Shown: one piece after another, positions 26,966 to 38,041 of the stretch | Layout: each line of letters starts with the position of its first letter | Numbering within the stretch: the stretch's first letter is position 1 | From: Mesorhizobium sp. B2-7-2 | GTDB lineage: Bacteria > Pseudomonadota > Alphaproteobacteria > Rhizobiales > Rhizobiaceae | Assembly (NCBI RefSeq): GCF_006440775.1 | Contig: NZ_VFTZ01000010.1 | Span: forward strand, 1-64,000 | Length of the DNA stretch: 64,000 nucleotides | Reading direction: 5' to 3' | Position numbers and translations under genes: made by a program | The notes under the pieces: model-generated | Database searches by the model: none | Seen by the model: only the letters and a program-made list of their open reading frames with translations | Told to the model about the DNA's origin: nothing

Positions 26966-27067
26966 GCGTCGTCACTCGAGGGCCCATTCGGGGCTTTCGT
27001 CCGCTGTGCAGACCGCTCCTCGTTCAAGTAAACGGAAGGGGCGGCATGCGGCGGCAGGGAAATTCTC

Positions 27068-28264
27068 ATGCAATCCTATCGCAACTCCGATCCGCGGCCG
27101 CCGATCATGCAGGGCTCGCCGCCCAGGCTGGTGCCGCCGAGGCTCGATTGGGATCGGCCGCCCTGGAACCGCTGGGCCTTCCAGCATATCCGCGAATTCC
27201 TGCCGACCATCGAGGTGTGGCGCGGCAGCGGCCATCGCCATCGCCTCGAGCGCGCGGAGGTGGATCTCGACGATCTGCCGGTGGCCGACAGCAACGGAGC
27301 GCCGACGACGCTTGCCGGCTTGCTCGACGAAACCTATGCCGACGGCTTCCTGGTGCTGAAGGACGGCAGGATCGCCTATGAGCGCTATTTCAACGGCATG
27401 GACGAGCGCACGCTGCATCTGTCGCAATCGATGGCGAAGTCGGTCACCGGATCGGTGTGCGGCATCCTGGTCGGGCGCGGCCTGATCGATCCGGGCAGGC
27501 TGGTCACCGACTATCTGCCGGAGCTTGTCGAGACCGGCTGGGCCGGCGCCACTGTGCAGCATGTGCTCGACATGACGACTGGCGTGCGTTTTTCCGAGGA
27601 ATATACCGACCGCTATTCCGAGATCGGTCAGGTCGACGTCGCGACCGGCTGGAAGCCGATCCCGCCGGGCAGCGATCCGGACTTTGCGTGGCCGTCGCAC
27701 CTGTTCGAGCTGATCCTGCGGCTGAAGGACAGGGTGCGCCCGCATGGCGAGGCGTTCGAATACCGCTCGATCGAGACCGACGTGCTCGCCTTCATCATGG
27801 AGCGGGTGAGCGGCAAGCGCCTGGCGCAGCTGATCTCGGAAGAGCTCTGGCAGAAGCTCGGCGCCGACGAGAGCGCCTGCTTCACCGTCGACAGCGCCGG
27901 CTATGCGCTTGCCGATGGCGGCTTCAATGCGACGCTGCGCGACTATGGCCGCTTCGGGCAACTGATCCTCGACAATGGCGGCGGCGTGATCCCGGCCGAC
28001 TGGATCGAGGCGACGCGCAGCGGCAAGCACGGGCCGAATTTCAGCCCGAGCCTTCCCGACGGCAGCTACCGCAACCAGTTCTGGATCGAGGATCCGCGCT
28101 CGCGCTCGCTGATGTGCCGCGGCGTGTTCGGCCAATTGATCCATATGGACTGGGAACACAGGATGGTCGTGGTGAAGCTTTCGAGCTATCCGGATTTCGT
28201 CAACTCCACCTATTCGGTGGCGACGCAGAAGGCGGTGCATGCCATTGCCGCGGCGCTGGCCTGA
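27068..28264 (+). CDS. NylB-like serine hydrolase 1 (beta-lactamase fold)
   Basis: 398 residues, cytoplasmic (no signal peptide). Catalytic motif SxxK is S121-M-A-K124 (LSQSMAKSVTG), the second motif Tyr is Y232 (EYRSIETDVLAF). N-terminal WNRWAFQHIREFLPT closely resembles the start of 6-aminohexanoate-oligomer hydrolase NylB (recalled as HNRWAFAHLGEMVPS). The family hydrolyses linear amides and some carboxylesters. Thirty base pairs ahead of a second paralogue, downstream of a polyamine-type importer. Physiological substrate unknown. Confidence 0.85.
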   Translation: MQSYRNSDPRPPIMQGSPPRLVPPRLDWDRPPWNRWAFQHIREFLPTIEVWRGSGHRHRLERAEVDLDDLPVADSNGAPTTLAGLLDETYADGFLVLKDGRIAYERYFNGMDERTLHLSQSMAKSVTGSVCGILVGRGLIDPGRLVTDYLPELVETGWAGATVQHVLDMTTGVRFSEEYTDRYSEIGQVDVATGWKPIPPGSDPDFAWPSHLFELILRLKDRVRPHGEAFEYRSIETDVLAFIMERVSGKRLAQLISEELWQKLGADESACFTVDSAGYALADGGFNATLRDYGRFGQLILDNGGGVIPADWIEATRSGKHGPNFSPSLPDGSYRNQFWIEDPRSRSLMCRGVFGQLIHMDWEHRMVVVKLSSYPDFVNSTYSVATQKAVHAIAAALA

Positions 28265-28293
28265 AACCGCAAAACAAGATCCGGGAGAGTATC

Positions 28294-29472
28294 ATGAGCG
28301 GCAAGACCGCGTTCGAGGCCAGATACGGCTTTGCCCGCAAGGATGTGCGGCTCGACAACTGGCGGCTTTCGCCGTTCAACCGATGGTCGTTCCAGAATGT
28401 CGGCGAGCTGGTGCCGAGCGCGCATATTGCGGCGGCGCCCGGCGGCGAAAGCCAAGCGAAGTCGCTCGGCGCATTGCTTGAGGAAAGGATATCGCTTGCC
28501 GGCGGCAGCGAGACCGTCGAGAGCTTCCTGAAGCGTTCCGATACGTACGGGCTGACGATCCTGAAAGCCGGCAAGCTGGTCGGCGACTGGTCGGCGCCGC
28601 ATATGCCGTTCGGAGCGCGCCATATCATCTTTTCGATCAGCAAGTCGGTGACGGCGATCCTCGCCGGCATATTGGAAGGCGAGGGGTTGTTCGATCCCAG
28701 CGCGCCGGTAACGCACTACATCCCTGAAGCCAAGGCCTCGGCCTATGGCGACGCGAGCGTGCGCAACGTGCTCGACATGACGGTCAGCCTCGATTTCGAG
28801 GAAGCCTATCTCGATCCGGAAAGCGCCTTCGCCCGCTACCGCCGCTCGACTCTGTGGAACCCTGGCGGCGGGTCCGAAAGCCTCGCCGCGTTCCTTATGA
28901 CGATCCAGCGCCTTGCCGAGCCGCATGGCCAGACCTATCGCTACCGCTCGCCCAACTCGGATGTGCTCGGCATCCTGGTCGAACGCGCGTCTGGCAGGCG
29001 CGTCATCGAATTGCTCAGCGAGAAACTGTGGCAGCCGCTGGGTGCTGGAAGCGAAATGTCGGTGACGGTCGACATGGAAGGCACGGCGCGCACCGCCGGC
29101 GGCATGTCGATGACGCCGCGCGACCTTGCCCGCATCGGCGAGATGATGCGGCAGGGCGGCACGACCAATGGCCGCCGCATCGTGCCGGAAGCCTGGGTGC
29201 GCGACACGGTCGCCACCGGCGGCAGCTTTGAGGCCTGGCAACGCGGCACGATGGCGTTTTTGTTCCCGAAGGGACGCTACCGCAACAAATGGTACCAGAC
29301 CGGCCACGACAGCGGCGCCTTCTGCGGCATCGGGATCCACGGCCAGTGGCTTTACGTCAATCCGAAGACGGAAGTGGTCATCGCCAAGATGTCGTCACAG
29401 CCGGAACCCGTGGACGATAAGCTGGATGGGGACATTGTGGTCTTTTTGGAAACGTTGAGCGGGATTGTATGA
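28294..29472 (+). CDS. NylB-like serine hydrolase 2 (beta-lactamase fold)
   Basis: 392 residues, which is the length I recall for NylB. S114-I-S-K117 (FSISKSVTA) and Y217 (YRSPNSDVLGIL) sit at a constant offset of +2 from NylB Ser112, Lys115 and Tyr215. It also shares FNRWSFQNVGELVPSA and GIGIHGQWLYVNPKTEVVIA with that enzyme. GGGAG lies ahead of the ATG at 28294. It is clearly a paralogue of the preceding gene but diverged (second motif YRSP versus YRSI). Likely cytoplasmic amide hydrolase acting on an imported compound (inference). Confidence 0.85.
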   Translation: MSGKTAFEARYGFARKDVRLDNWRLSPFNRWSFQNVGELVPSAHIAAAPGGESQAKSLGALLEERISLAGGSETVESFLKRSDTYGLTILKAGKLVGDWSAPHMPFGARHIIFSISKSVTAILAGILEGEGLFDPSAPVTHYIPEAKASAYGDASVRNVLDMTVSLDFEEAYLDPESAFARYRRSTLWNPGGGSESLAAFLMTIQRLAEPHGQTYRYRSPNSDVLGILVERASGRRVIELLSEKLWQPLGAGSEMSVTVDMEGTARTAGGMSMTPRDLARIGEMMRQGGTTNGRRIVPEAWVRDTVATGGSFEAWQRGTMAFLFPKGRYRNKWYQTGHDSGAFCGIGIHGQWLYVNPKTEVVIAKMSSQPEPVDDKLDGDIVVFLETLSGIV

Positions 29473-29499
29473 GTGGCGTCGTCGCATTCGGTTGTCGAT

Positions 29500-29688
29500 G
29501 CTGGCGCTGCCCCTCATCGCCCTGCCGGGCACTTCTCCCCGTATAGTGACGGGGAGAAGGGGCTGGCCGCCACGCTGGCATCTTTTCTGCAGCGTTGGTG
29601 ATTTGGCGAACCCGGCGATGAGAGCGCCCCTCCCCCCGTCACTATACGGGGAGAGGATGCCGGCAGGCAGGTGAGGGGCAGCGCCAAC
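29500..29688. repeat. Large inverted repeat with nested hairpins
   Basis: Two arms of about 59 bp (29500-29558 and 29630-29688) are near-perfect inverted copies. The left arm ends in its own stem, TTCTCCCCGT / ACGGGGAGAA around ATAGTG (29533-29558), and the right arm carries the mirror copy. About 70 bp lie between. It occupies most of the 29473-29782 spacer between the second hydrolase gene and tex. Pieces of the same element appear near 26900. No transposase is present. Confidence 0.8.
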
Positions 29689-29782
29689 GTTAGACCGGTT
29701 TCCTGTGGACCCCCACGTCCAATGCGGTTGGCGCAGCCGGCATCCCGGCCTATGGTCGCCGCTCTTTTCCGCAGGGACCAGC

Positions 29783-32104
29783 ATGGCATCGGACATCAAG
29801 CGCATCGCAGCAATCATCGCGGCCGAGATCGGTGCGCGGCCGGAGCAGGCAGCTGCAGCAATCGGGCTGCTCGACGAGGGCGCGACAGTCCCCTTCGTCG
29901 CGCGTTACCGCAAGGAAGTCACCGGCGGGCTTGACGACACGCAATTGCGCGACCTTTCCGAGCGCCTCGCCTATCTGCGCGAGCTCGACGCACGGCGCGA
30001 GACGATCGTCAGCTCGATCCGAGAACAGGGCAAGCTGACCGAGGAGCTCGAGGCCAAGATCGCGGCGGCCGCCACCAAGGCCGAGCTCGAGGATATCTAT
30101 CTGCCCTACAAGCCGAAGCGGCGCACCAAGGCCGAGATCGCCAGGGAACGCGGGCTCGGGCCGCTCGCCGAGGCGATCCTCGCCGATCGCTCGAAAATTC
30201 CCGCCGAGCTTGCGCTCGCCTATGTCACGGAAGAGGTGGCCGACACCAAGGCCGCGCTCGAAGGCGCACGCGACATCCTGTCGGAGCAGTTCGCCGAAAA
30301 TGCCGATCTGGTTGGCAAGCTGCGCGCCTATATGAAGGAACGCGCTTTCCTGCGCGCTCGCGTCGTTGACGGCAAGCAAGAGGTCGGCGCGAAATTCTCC
30401 GACTATTTCGACCATGTCGAGCGCTGGGCAGGCGTGCCCAGCCACCGCGCCTTGGCCATGCTGCGCGGCCGCAACGAGGAAGTGCTGTCGCTCGACATCG
30501 AGGTCGATGCGGATGATCAATCGCCGGTGAAGCCAGTCGAGCGGATGATCGCCAATGCCTATGCGATCGGCAGCAGCTTGCCCGGCGATAAATGGTTGAT
30601 GGACGTAGCCGGCTGGACCTGGCGGATAAAGCTGTCATTGCATCTGACGCTCGACTTGATGCGCGATTTGCGCGAGCGGGCCGAGGAAGAGGCGATCCAT
30701 GTCTTTGCCCGCAATCTGAAAGATCTTTTGCTCGCGGCGCCGGCCGGTTCGCGACCGACCATGGGGCTCGATCCGGGCATACGCACCGGCGTCAAGGTGG
30801 CGGTGGTCAACGGCACCGGCAAGCTGGTGGCGACGACGACCGTCTATCCGTTCCCGCCGAAGAACGATGTGCGCGGCGCGCAGGTCGAGCTTGCCGCCCT
30901 GATCCGCCAGCACAAGGTCGAGCTGATCTCGATCGGCAACGGTACCGGCAGCCGCGAGACCGAGAAGCTGGTGGCCGACATGCTGGCTGACCTGCCGGGA
31001 GGTGCGGGGCCGAAGCCGCTCAAGGTGATCGTCAGCGAGGCTGGCGCCTCAGTCTATTCCGCTTCGGCGACGGCAGCGGCGGAATTCCCCGGTCTCGATG
31101 TCTCGCTGCGCGGCGCGGTGTCGATCGCACGGCGCCTGCAGGATCCGCTGGCCGAGCTGGTCAAGATCGAGCCGAAGTCGATCGGCGTCGGCCAGTACCA
31201 GCACGATGTCGACCAGTACCGGCTCGGCCGTTCGCTGGAAGCGGTGGTCGAGGATGCGGTGAACGCCGTCGGCGTCGACCTCAACACGGCCTCGGCGCCG
31301 CTGCTTTCGCGCGTGTCGGGCCTTGGGCCGTCGCTCGCCGAGGCGATCGTTGCGCATCGCGACACGGTCGGGCCGTTTGCCAGCCGCAAGGACCTGCTCA
31401 AGGTGGCGCGGCTCGGGCCGCGCGCATTCGAGCAAAGTGCCGGCTTCCTGCGCATACCGAACGGGACAGAGCCGCTCGACGCGTCATCGGTGCATCCTGA
31501 AGCCTATGGCGTGGCGAAGAAAATCGTCGCAGCCTGCGGCCGCGACGTGCGCGCGCTGATGGGCGACAGCGCCGCGCTCAAGGCGCTCGACCCGCGCGTC
31601 TTCGTCGACGAGCGGTTCGGCCTGCCGACCGTGCGCGACATCATCGCCGAACTGGAAAAGCCTGGACGCGACCCGCGACCCGGGTTCAAGACGGCGACCT
31701 TCGCCGAGGGTGTCGACGACATCAAGGATTTGAAGCCGGGCATGCTGCTCGAAGGCACCGTCACCAATGTCGCGGCCTTCGGCGCCTTCGTCGATATCGG
31801 CGTCCACCAGGACGGGCTGGTGCACGTATCGCAACTGGCCGACCGCTTCATCAAGGACGCGCATGAGGTGGTGAAGGCGGGCGATGTCGTGAAGGTGCGG
31901 GTCGTCGATGTCGACATCAAGCGCAAGCGCATCGGGCTGTCGATGCGCAAGGATGGCGGCGAGGGCGGTGCGCCTCGTGGCGGCCAACGCGATCACGGCG
32001 GCGGTAAGCCAGCGCCGCGCTCGCCGGCGCCGCAGCGCCAGACGGAGCGACCTTCGCAGGGCGCGTTCGGCGCCGCGCTCGCCGAGGCGATGAAGCGGAA
32101 GTAG
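29783..32104 (+). CDS. tex: RNA-binding transcription accessory protein Tex
   Basis: 773 residues from ATG 29783 ([20 protein letters not shown]). Family order: N-terminal helical domain, YqgF/RNase-H-like domain ([20 protein letters not shown] at about 328-347), helix-hairpin-helix region ([20 protein letters not shown], about 507-526), and a C-terminal S1 RNA-binding domain at about 650-725 ([20 protein letters not shown]). The tail is Gly/Pro/Arg-rich. Its stop codon directly abuts the stop of the convergent LysR gene. Confidence 0.95.
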   Translation: MASDIKRIAAIIAAEIGARPEQAAAAIGLLDEGATVPFVARYRKEVTGGLDDTQLRDLSERLAYLRELDARRETIVSSIREQGKLTEELEAKIAAAATKAELEDIYLPYKPKRRTKAEIARERGLGPLAEAILADRSKIPAELALAYVTEEVADTKAALEGARDILSEQFAENADLVGKLRAYMKERAFLRARVVDGKQEVGAKFSDYFDHVERWAGVPSHRALAMLRGRNEEVLSLDIEVDADDQSPVKPVERMIANAYAIGSSLPGDKWLMDVAGWTWRIKLSLHLTLDLMRDLRERAEEEAIHVFARNLKDLLLAAPAGSRPTMGLDPGIRTGVKVAVVNGTGKLVATTTVYPFPPKNDVRGAQVELAALIRQHKVELISIGNGTGSRETEKLVADMLADLPGGAGPKPLKVIVSEAGASVYSASATAAAEFPGLDVSLRGAVSIARRLQDPLAELVKIEPKSIGVGQYQHDVDQYRLGRSLEAVVEDAVNAVGVDLNTASAPLLSRVSGLGPSLAEAIVAHRDTVGPFASRKDLLKVARLGPRAFEQSAGFLRIPNGTEPLDASSVHPEAYGVAKKIVAACGRDVRALMGDSAALKALDPRVFVDERFGLPTVRDIIAELEKPGRDPRPGFKTATFAEGVDDIKDLKPGMLLEGTVTNVAAFGAFVDIGVHQDGLVHVSQLADRFIKDAHEVVKAGDVVKVRVVDVDIKRKRIGLSMRKDGGEGGAPRGGQRDHGGGKPAPRSPAPQRQTERPSQGAFGAALAEAMKRK

Positions 32105-33016
32105 CTACCACGCCAGGACAGCCGGCTCCTTGCCGATCTGACTCAGCAGCCAGTCGCGAAAACTGGCGACCGCCGGGTGGCCGCGCTTGTCGTGCGGCAC
32201 GACGAGGTAATAGGCGCTGCGGCTCTGCATCGGCGTGCCCGGCGCCGGCACCAGCTGGCTGCGCTGCAGTTCGCCGGCAATCAGGATTTCCGGCAGCAGC
32301 GCCACGCCGAGGCCGGCCATGCAAGCCTGCGCGACGGTGCCGAACTGCTCGAACTGCATGCCGGGCCCGGTCGGGGCCTCGAGCCCCTGATTTTCGAACC
32401 ACTCGCTCCAGGCGCCGGGGCGGGTTGCCATATGCAGCAACGGCAGACGACTGATATCGGTCGGCGTGACGATGGCGCGGGTGGCGAGGAATCCGGGCGA
32501 AACCACCGGCATGACGGTCTCGCGCATCAAGAGCGTGCAGTCGGCCTCCGGCCAGTCGGGCATGCCGTGATGGATCGCGGCGTCGAGCCGCTCGCGGGCA
32601 AAGTCGAAGCGTCCGATGCGGGTGGCGAAGTTGATGGTGATGTCGGGATGGCGGACGACGAAATCCGGGATCAGCGGCATCAGCCAGCGCGTGCCGAAAG
32701 TCGGCAGGATAGCAAGGTTGAGAACGCCGCTATGCCGATTGCTCATCAATCCAAGCGCCGCATCACGCAATTGGCCAAGTGCCGAGCGCACCGCTTCGGC
32801 ATAGATCTCGCCGGCCGGCGACAGCCTCACATTGCGGCTGTCGCGATCAAATAAGCGCCGACCGAACTGCTCTTCCAAGAGGCTGACCTGCCGGCTGACG
32901 GCGCCTTGCGTCAAATCGAGCTCGCGCGCGGCGGCGGTGAAGGAGCCGAGACGCGCAACCGCCTCGAAGGCGGCGAGAGTGGCGGTGTTGGGTAGAAGGC
33001 GGCGCTGGACATTCAT
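32105..33016 (-). CDS. LysR family regulator beside the acyl-CoA dehydrogenase gene
   Basis: 303 residues, standard LysR layout: N-terminal HTH (LPNTATLAAFEAVARLGSFT, AARELDLTQGAVSRQVSLLE at about 30-49) and a periplasmic-binding-type effector domain from about 95 (LNLAILPTFGTRWLMPLIPD). The GAVSRQV helix and WLMPLIPDF pattern resemble GcvA-type LysR proteins. It is divergent from the dehydrogenase gene with a 105-bp spacer, the usual arrangement for regulator and target. Likely controls glutaryl-CoA/lysine catabolism (inference). Confidence 0.9.
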   Translation of the reverse strand: MNVQRRLLPNTATLAAFEAVARLGSFTAAARELDLTQGAVSRQVSLLEEQFGRRLFDRDSRNVRLSPAGEIYAEAVRSALGQLRDAALGLMSNRHSGVLNLAILPTFGTRWLMPLIPDFVVRHPDITINFATRIGRFDFARERLDAAIHHGMPDWPEADCTLLMRETVMPVVSPGFLATRAIVTPTDISRLPLLHMATRPGAWSEWFENQGLEAPTGPGMQFEQFGTVAQACMAGLGVALLPEILIAGELQRSQLVPAPGTPMQSRSAYYLVVPHDKRGHPAVASFRDWLLSQIGKEPAVLAW

Positions 33017-33121
33017 GATCCATTACTAACGCTCATTGATCAGCGATGCAATTTCGTTTGATTTTTCCTCTGCGGAGGCGGATAAGCCGCGCAATCCAAG
33101 AATTTGCCGGGAGTGTTGGCC

Positions 33122-34318
33122 ATGGCCGCCGAGAAGAACGCGTTCGTCTGGAACGATCCTTTCCTGATCGAGGACCAGCTTTCCGAGGATGAGCGCATGG
33201 TGCGCGACGGCGCTGCCGCCTTCGCCGCCGACAAGCTGGCGCCGCGTATCGAGGAAGCCTATGCCGACGAGAAGACCGACCCGTCGATCTTCCGCGAGAT
33301 GGGCGAAGCGGGCCTGCTCGGCATCACCATTCCGGAAGAATATGGCGGGCTGGGCGCCAACTATGTGACCTACGGCCTGGTGGCGCGCGAAGTCGAGCGC
33401 ATCGATAGCGGCTATCGATCGATGATGAGCGTGCAATCCTCGCTGGTCATGTATCCGATCCATGCCTACGGCTCGGAAGCGCAGCGCAAGAAATACCTGC
33501 CGAAGCTGGCGTCGGGCGAATGGATCGGCTGTTTCGGGCTCACCGAGCCGGACGCCGGCTCCGATCCAGGCGGCATGAAGACGCGCGCCGAGAAGACCGC
33601 GAGCGGTTACAAGCTCTCCGGCTCCAAGATGTGGATCTCGAACGCGCCGATCGCTGACGTCTTCGTCGTGTGGGCGAAGCTGAAGGGCGATAACGGCAAG
33701 GATGAGATCCGCGGCTTCGTGCTGGAAAAGGGCATGAAGGGACTGTCGGCGCCGAAGATCGGCGGCAAGTTGTCGTTGCGGGCGTCGATTACCGGCGAGG
33801 TGGTGCTGGAAGGCGTCGAGGTCGGCGAAGAGGCATTGCTGCCCAATGCCAAGGGCCTCGGCGGTCCGTTCGGCTGCCTCAACCGGGCGCGCTACGGCAT
33901 CTCCTGGGGAGCGATGGGCGCGGCCGAGGATTGCTGGCACCGGGCGCGGCAATACGGCCTCGACAGAAAACAGTTCGGCAAGCCGCTCGCCGGCACGCAA
34001 TTATTCCAGAAGAAGCTCGCCGACATGCAGACCGAGATCGCGCTTGGCCTGCAGGGCTCGTTGCGCGTCGGCCGGCTGATGGACGAAGGCAAGATGGCGC
34101 CGGAGATGATCTCGATCGTCAAGCGCAACAATTGCGGCAAGGCGCTCGACATCGCCCGCCAGGCCCGCGACATGCATGGCGGCAACGGCATCCAGATCGG
34201 CTATCACGTCATGCGCCACGCGCAGAACCTGGAGACGGTCAACACCTATGAGGGCACGCATGACGTGCATGCGCTGATCCTCGGGCGGGCGCAGACGGGG
34301 ATCCAGGCGTTCTTTTAA
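33122..34318 (+). CDS. gcdH: Acyl-CoA dehydrogenase, probably glutaryl-CoA dehydrogenase
   Basis: FAD enzyme that converts glutaryl-CoA to crotonyl-CoA and CO2 in lysine/tryptophan breakdown. 398 residues from ATG 33122 ([20 protein letters not shown]), with GGGAG upstream. FAD/substrate motifs: [40 protein letters not shown]; catalytic Glu in [17 protein letters not shown]. The N-terminal sequence [16 protein letters not shown] and the NTYEGTHD motif match GcdH better than generic short-chain dehydrogenases. Divergent LysR neighbour supports this. Confidence 0.87.
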   Translation: MAAEKNAFVWNDPFLIEDQLSEDERMVRDGAAAFAADKLAPRIEEAYADEKTDPSIFREMGEAGLLGITIPEEYGGLGANYVTYGLVAREVERIDSGYRSMMSVQSSLVMYPIHAYGSEAQRKKYLPKLASGEWIGCFGLTEPDAGSDPGGMKTRAEKTASGYKLSGSKMWISNAPIADVFVVWAKLKGDNGKDEIRGFVLEKGMKGLSAPKIGGKLSLRASITGEVVLEGVEVGEEALLPNAKGLGGPFGCLNRARYGISWGAMGAAEDCWHRARQYGLDRKQFGKPLAGTQLFQKKLADMQTEIALGLQGSLRVGRLMDEGKMAPEMISIVKRNNCGKALDIARQARDMHGGNGIQIGYHVMRHAQNLETVNTYEGTHDVHALILGRAQTGIQAFF

Positions 34319-34333
34319 GGCAGTACTTTCGTC

Positions 34334-34512
34334 ATACTCGGGCTTGACCCGAGTATCCATGCCGTGACGTAGAAGCGCTGCTGCGATACAGGAATTTTCG
34401 GTGCACGAGCACGACGGAAGTTTGTTTGCAACGCCGCGTTCTCCGGCCGGCGTCACGGAATGGATTCTATGGTCTGCGCTGCGTCGCTTCGCTCCTTGCT
34501 CCGCCATAGAAT
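34334..34512. repeat. Palindromic repeat pair in the gcdH-transglutaminase spacer
   Basis: Perfect 9-bp arms ATACTCGGG / CCCGAGTAT (34334-34356) and, further on, ATTCTATGG (34464-34472) / CCATAGAAT (34504-34512). Both are preceded or followed by CGTCAT/ATGACG, as in alphaproteobacterial intergenic repeat modules. The spacer 34319-34684 shows no gene. Confidence 0.7.
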
Positions 34513-34684
34513 GACGAAGGCGCAGAGGTCTTCGCCAATCGCAGACGTTGGAGACTGGCCGTTACCCGGCGACGTCGATCGTCTATTAGCTGCTTAAATT
34601 AGGTGCAGCGCAACATCTCTGCTTGGAGAATGGACAGCATTTATGTCAGGGTTCGGTGACCGAAACGCCGAACTCCGGGGTACC

Positions 34685-37600
34685 ATGGCAATTCAGGCAG
34701 CCGTTCATCACCTGACCCATTACAAATATGACCGGCCGGTGGTGCTCGGTCCCCAGGTGATCAGGCTGCAGCCGGCGCCGCACTCGCGCACCAAGGTGCT
34801 CAGCCATTCGCTGAAGGTCGAGCCGGCAAACCACTTCGTCAACCTGCAGCAGGATCCCTACGGCAACTTCCTCGCCCGCTTCGTCTTCCCGGAGCCGGTG
34901 ACGGAATTGAAGATCGAGGTCGACCTCGTCGCCGACATGACGGTCTATAATCCGTTCGACTTCTTCGTCGAGGAGAGCGCCGAGACTTTCCCGTTCGACT
35001 ATCCGGGGGAGATCAGGGAAGACCTCGCCATCTACCGCGCGCCGGAGCCGGCCGGGCCGCTGTTGACGGCATTCCTTCGGACGATCGACCGCAGTCCGAC
35101 AAACACCGTCAATTTCCTCGTCGACCTCAATGCAAGGCTGCAGCGCGAGATCGCCTATATCGTGCGCATGGAAACGGGTGTTTATTCGCCCGAGGAGACA
35201 TTGGCCGCCGGCAAGGGCTCCTGCCGGGATTCGAGCTGGCTCTTGGTGCAGATCCTGCGCAATCTGGGCGTCGCCGCGCGCTTCGTCTCCGGCTATCTGA
35301 TCCAGTTGAAGCCGGATCTCGTCTCGCTCGACGGACCGCCGGGGACCGCTGTCGACTTCACCGACCTGCATGCCTGGTGCGAGGTCTATATTCCCGGCGC
35401 CGGCTGGATCGGTTTCGACCCGACCTCCGGGCTGCTGACCGGCGAAAGCCACGTGCCGCTTGCCGCGACGCCGCATTTCCGCAATGCCGCGCCGATCTCA
35501 GGCATGGCGAGCTTCGCCAACGTCGATTTCCACTTCGACATGCGGGTTGACCGCATCGCCGAGCATCCGCGCATCACCAAGCCATTTTCGGACGAAAGTT
35601 GGGAGGCGCTCGATCGACTGGGCGAAAAGGTCGACGCGGTGCTGAAAGACGGCGACGTGCGGCTCACCATGGGCGGTGAGCCGACCTTTGTGTCGATCGA
35701 CGATTTCGAGTCCGCCGAATGGAACACGGCCGCCGTCGGCCCGACCAAGCGCGACAAGGCGGACCAGCTCATCCGCCGGCTGCGCGAGCGCTTCGCGCCG
35801 GGCGGCTTCCTGCATTACGGCCAGGGCAAATGGTATCCCGGCGAGAGCCTGCCGCGCTGGACCTTCTCGCTCTACTGGCGCACCGATGGCGAGCCGGTCT
35901 GGCGCGATCCGTCGCTGATCGCGCGGGAGAAGGGCAGCGCCGCCATTGGCCCGGAGCAGGCCGAAAGCCTGCTCACGGCGATCGCCGGCGAGCTCGGCAT
36001 CGACAAGGCGATGGTCGGCGAGGCTTATGAGGATCCGGGCGAGTGGCTGCTCAAGGAAGGCAAGCTGCCGGACAATGTCGATCCGTCCAATTCGAAGCTG
36101 GAGGACCCGGAAGAGCGCAGCCGCATGGCGCGCGTCTTCGAGCGCGGCCTGAGCAAGCCGTCAGGCTATGTGTTGCCGGTGCAGCGCTGGAACAGCCAGG
36201 CTGTGGGGCAGCGCTGGCGCTCGGAGAAATGGAAGACCAGGCGCGGGCGCCTGTTCCTGGTGCCGGGCGACTCTCCAGTCGGCTACCGCTTGCCGCTCGG
36301 TACGTTGCCCTATGTTCCGCCGGCGCAATTTCCTTACATCGTGCCGGTCGACCCGTCCGTGCCGCGCGGCGCGCTGCCGGCGCGCGATGCGATCCTGCCG
36401 GAAGGTCCAGGCGGCGGCGCCGACGAAATGGCGCGTCAGCAGGCCGAAGCCTCCTTCACCGCCGCCACGGCCCAGCAGGACCGCGTCGAGCAGCGACTGA
36501 CCGAGATCGGCGGCGCGGTGCGCACGGCGCTCACCGTCGAGCCGCGCGACGGCAGGCTCTGCGTGTTCATGCCGCCGGTCGAGGCGCTGGAGGATTATCT
36601 CGAACTGGTGGCGGCGGCGGAAAATGCTGCCAAGGCCATCGGGTTGCCGGTGCATATCGAGGGCTATGCTCCGCCGCACGACCCGCGCCTCAACGTCATC
36701 CGCGTCGCGCCCGATCCAGGCGTCATCGAGGTGAACATCCATCCTGCCGCCAACTGGCAGGAATGCGTTGCCACCACCACGGCCATCTACGAGGAAGCGC
36801 GGCAATCGCGGCTCGGCACCGACAAGTTCATGATCGACGGCCGCCACACCGGCACCGGCGGCGGCAATCATGTCGTGGTTGGGGGTGCTACGCCCAATGA
36901 CAGCCCGTTCCTGCGCCGGCCGGATCTTCTGAAGAGCCTGGTGCTGCAATGGCAGCGGCATCCGTCGCTGTCCTATCTGTTCTCAGGGCTGTTCATCGGC
37001 CCGACCAGCCAGGCGCCGCGCATCGATGAGGCGCGGCACGATGCGCTCTATGAGCTTGAGATCGCGCTGGCGCAGGTGCCGCATCCCGACGCGGGCGCAG
37101 CACCCTTGCCCTGGCTGGTCGACCGGCTGTTCCGCAATCTCTTGACCGACGTGACCGGCAACACGCACCGTTCGGAAATCTGCATCGATAAATTGTTCTC
37201 GCCGGATGGCCCGACCGGCCGGCTCGGCCTTGTCGAGTTCCGCGGCTTCGAGATGCCGCCCAATGCGCGCATGAGCCTCGCCCAGCAATTGCTGGTCCGC
37301 GCGATCATCGCCCGGGCCTGGAAGAACCCGCTCGACGGCCGCTTCGCGCGCTGGGGCACCTCGCTGCACGACCGTTTCATGCTGCCGCACTACGTCTGGG
37401 CGGATTTCCTCGACGTGCTGGAGGATCTGAAGCTCAACGGCTTCGACTTCCGCCCCGAATGGTTCGCGGCCCAGCTCGAATTCCGTTTCCCGTTCTGCGG
37501 CGAGGTGCAACATGCCGGCGTCAAGCTGGAGTTGAGGCAGGCACTGGAGCCCTGGCACGTGATGGGCGAGCAGGGCGCTATCGGAGGCACGGTCCGCTTC

Positions 37601-38035
37601 GTCGATTCCTCGGTGGAGCGGCTGCAGGTGCGAACCGAAGGCCTCAATCCGGAACGCCACGCCATCGTCTGCAACGGGCGCGTCGTGCCGATGAAGGTCA
37701 CCGACAATCGCGAGGTCGCGGTGGCCGGCGTTCGCTTCAAGGCCTGGCAGCCGGCGTCCGGCCTGCATCCGGCGCTGCCGGTCAACACGCCGCTGGTCTT
37801 CGACATCTATGACCGCTGGTCGGGCCGCTCGGTCAGGGGCTGCGTCTACCATGTCGCGCATCCGGGCGGCCGCAGTTACGACACCTTCCCGGTCAACGGC
37901 AACGAGGCCGAGGCGCGACGGCTTGCCCGGTTCGAACCGCGCGGCCACACGCCGGGCGGATATGTGCTGCGTGACGAGGAACCTGCTGAAGAGTTCCCGA
38001 TGACCCTTGACCTCAGGCAGCCGGCGAGATTCTGA
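34685..38035 (+). CDS. Large transglutaminase-like protein with DUF2126 domain
   Basis: 1116 residues from ATG 34685 ([20 protein letters not shown]), preferred over 34643 because of a GGGG ribosome site and the family start. The N-terminal 270 residues are a bacterial transglutaminase-like cysteine protease domain: Cys180 in [10 protein letters not shown], His229 in DLHAWCEV, Asp245 in GFDPTSG. The rest (about 290-1110) is the DUF2126 region ([40 protein letters not shown]). No signal peptide. First gene of a three-gene operon with an ATP-grasp protein and a second transglutaminase. Such sets are predicted peptide-bond-forming/cleaving systems, product unknown. Confidence 0.9.
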   Translation: MAIQAAVHHLTHYKYDRPVVLGPQVIRLQPAPHSRTKVLSHSLKVEPANHFVNLQQDPYGNFLARFVFPEPVTELKIEVDLVADMTVYNPFDFFVEESAETFPFDYPGEIREDLAIYRAPEPAGPLLTAFLRTIDRSPTNTVNFLVDLNARLQREIAYIVRMETGVYSPEETLAAGKGSCRDSSWLLVQILRNLGVAARFVSGYLIQLKPDLVSLDGPPGTAVDFTDLHAWCEVYIPGAGWIGFDPTSGLLTGESHVPLAATPHFRNAAPISGMASFANVDFHFDMRVDRIAEHPRITKPFSDESWEALDRLGEKVDAVLKDGDVRLTMGGEPTFVSIDDFESAEWNTAAVGPTKRDKADQLIRRLRERFAPGGFLHYGQGKWYPGESLPRWTFSLYWRTDGEPVWRDPSLIAREKGSAAIGPEQAESLLTAIAGELGIDKAMVGEAYEDPGEWLLKEGKLPDNVDPSNSKLEDPEERSRMARVFERGLSKPSGYVLPVQRWNSQAVGQRWRSEKWKTRRGRLFLVPGDSPVGYRLPLGTLPYVPPAQFPYIVPVDPSVPRGALPARDAILPEGPGGGADEMARQQAEASFTAATAQQDRVEQRLTEIGGAVRTALTVEPRDGRLCVFMPPVEALEDYLELVAAAENAAKAIGLPVHIEGYAPPHDPRLNVIRVAPDPGVIEVNIHPAANWQECVATTTAIYEEARQSRLGTDKFMIDGRHTGTGGGNHVVVGGATPNDSPFLRRPDLLKSLVLQWQRHPSLSYLFSGLFIGPTSQAPRIDEARHDALYELEIALAQVPHPDAGAAPLPWLVDRLFRNLLTDVTGNTHRSEICIDKLFSPDGPTGRLGLVEFRGFEMPPNARMSLAQQLLVRAIIARAWKNPLDGRFARWGTSLHDRFMLPHYVWADFLDVLEDLKLNGFDFRPEWFAAQLEFRFPFCGEVQHAGVKLELRQALEPWHVMGEQGAIGGTVRFVDSSVERLQVRTEGLNPERHAIVCNGRVVPMKVTDNREVAVAGVRFKAWQPASGLHPALPVNTPLVFDIYDRWSGRSVRGCVYHVAHPGGRSYDTFPVNGNEAEARRLARFEPRGHTPGGYVLRDEEPAEEFPMTLDLRQPARF

Positions 38036-38041
38036 TCGACA

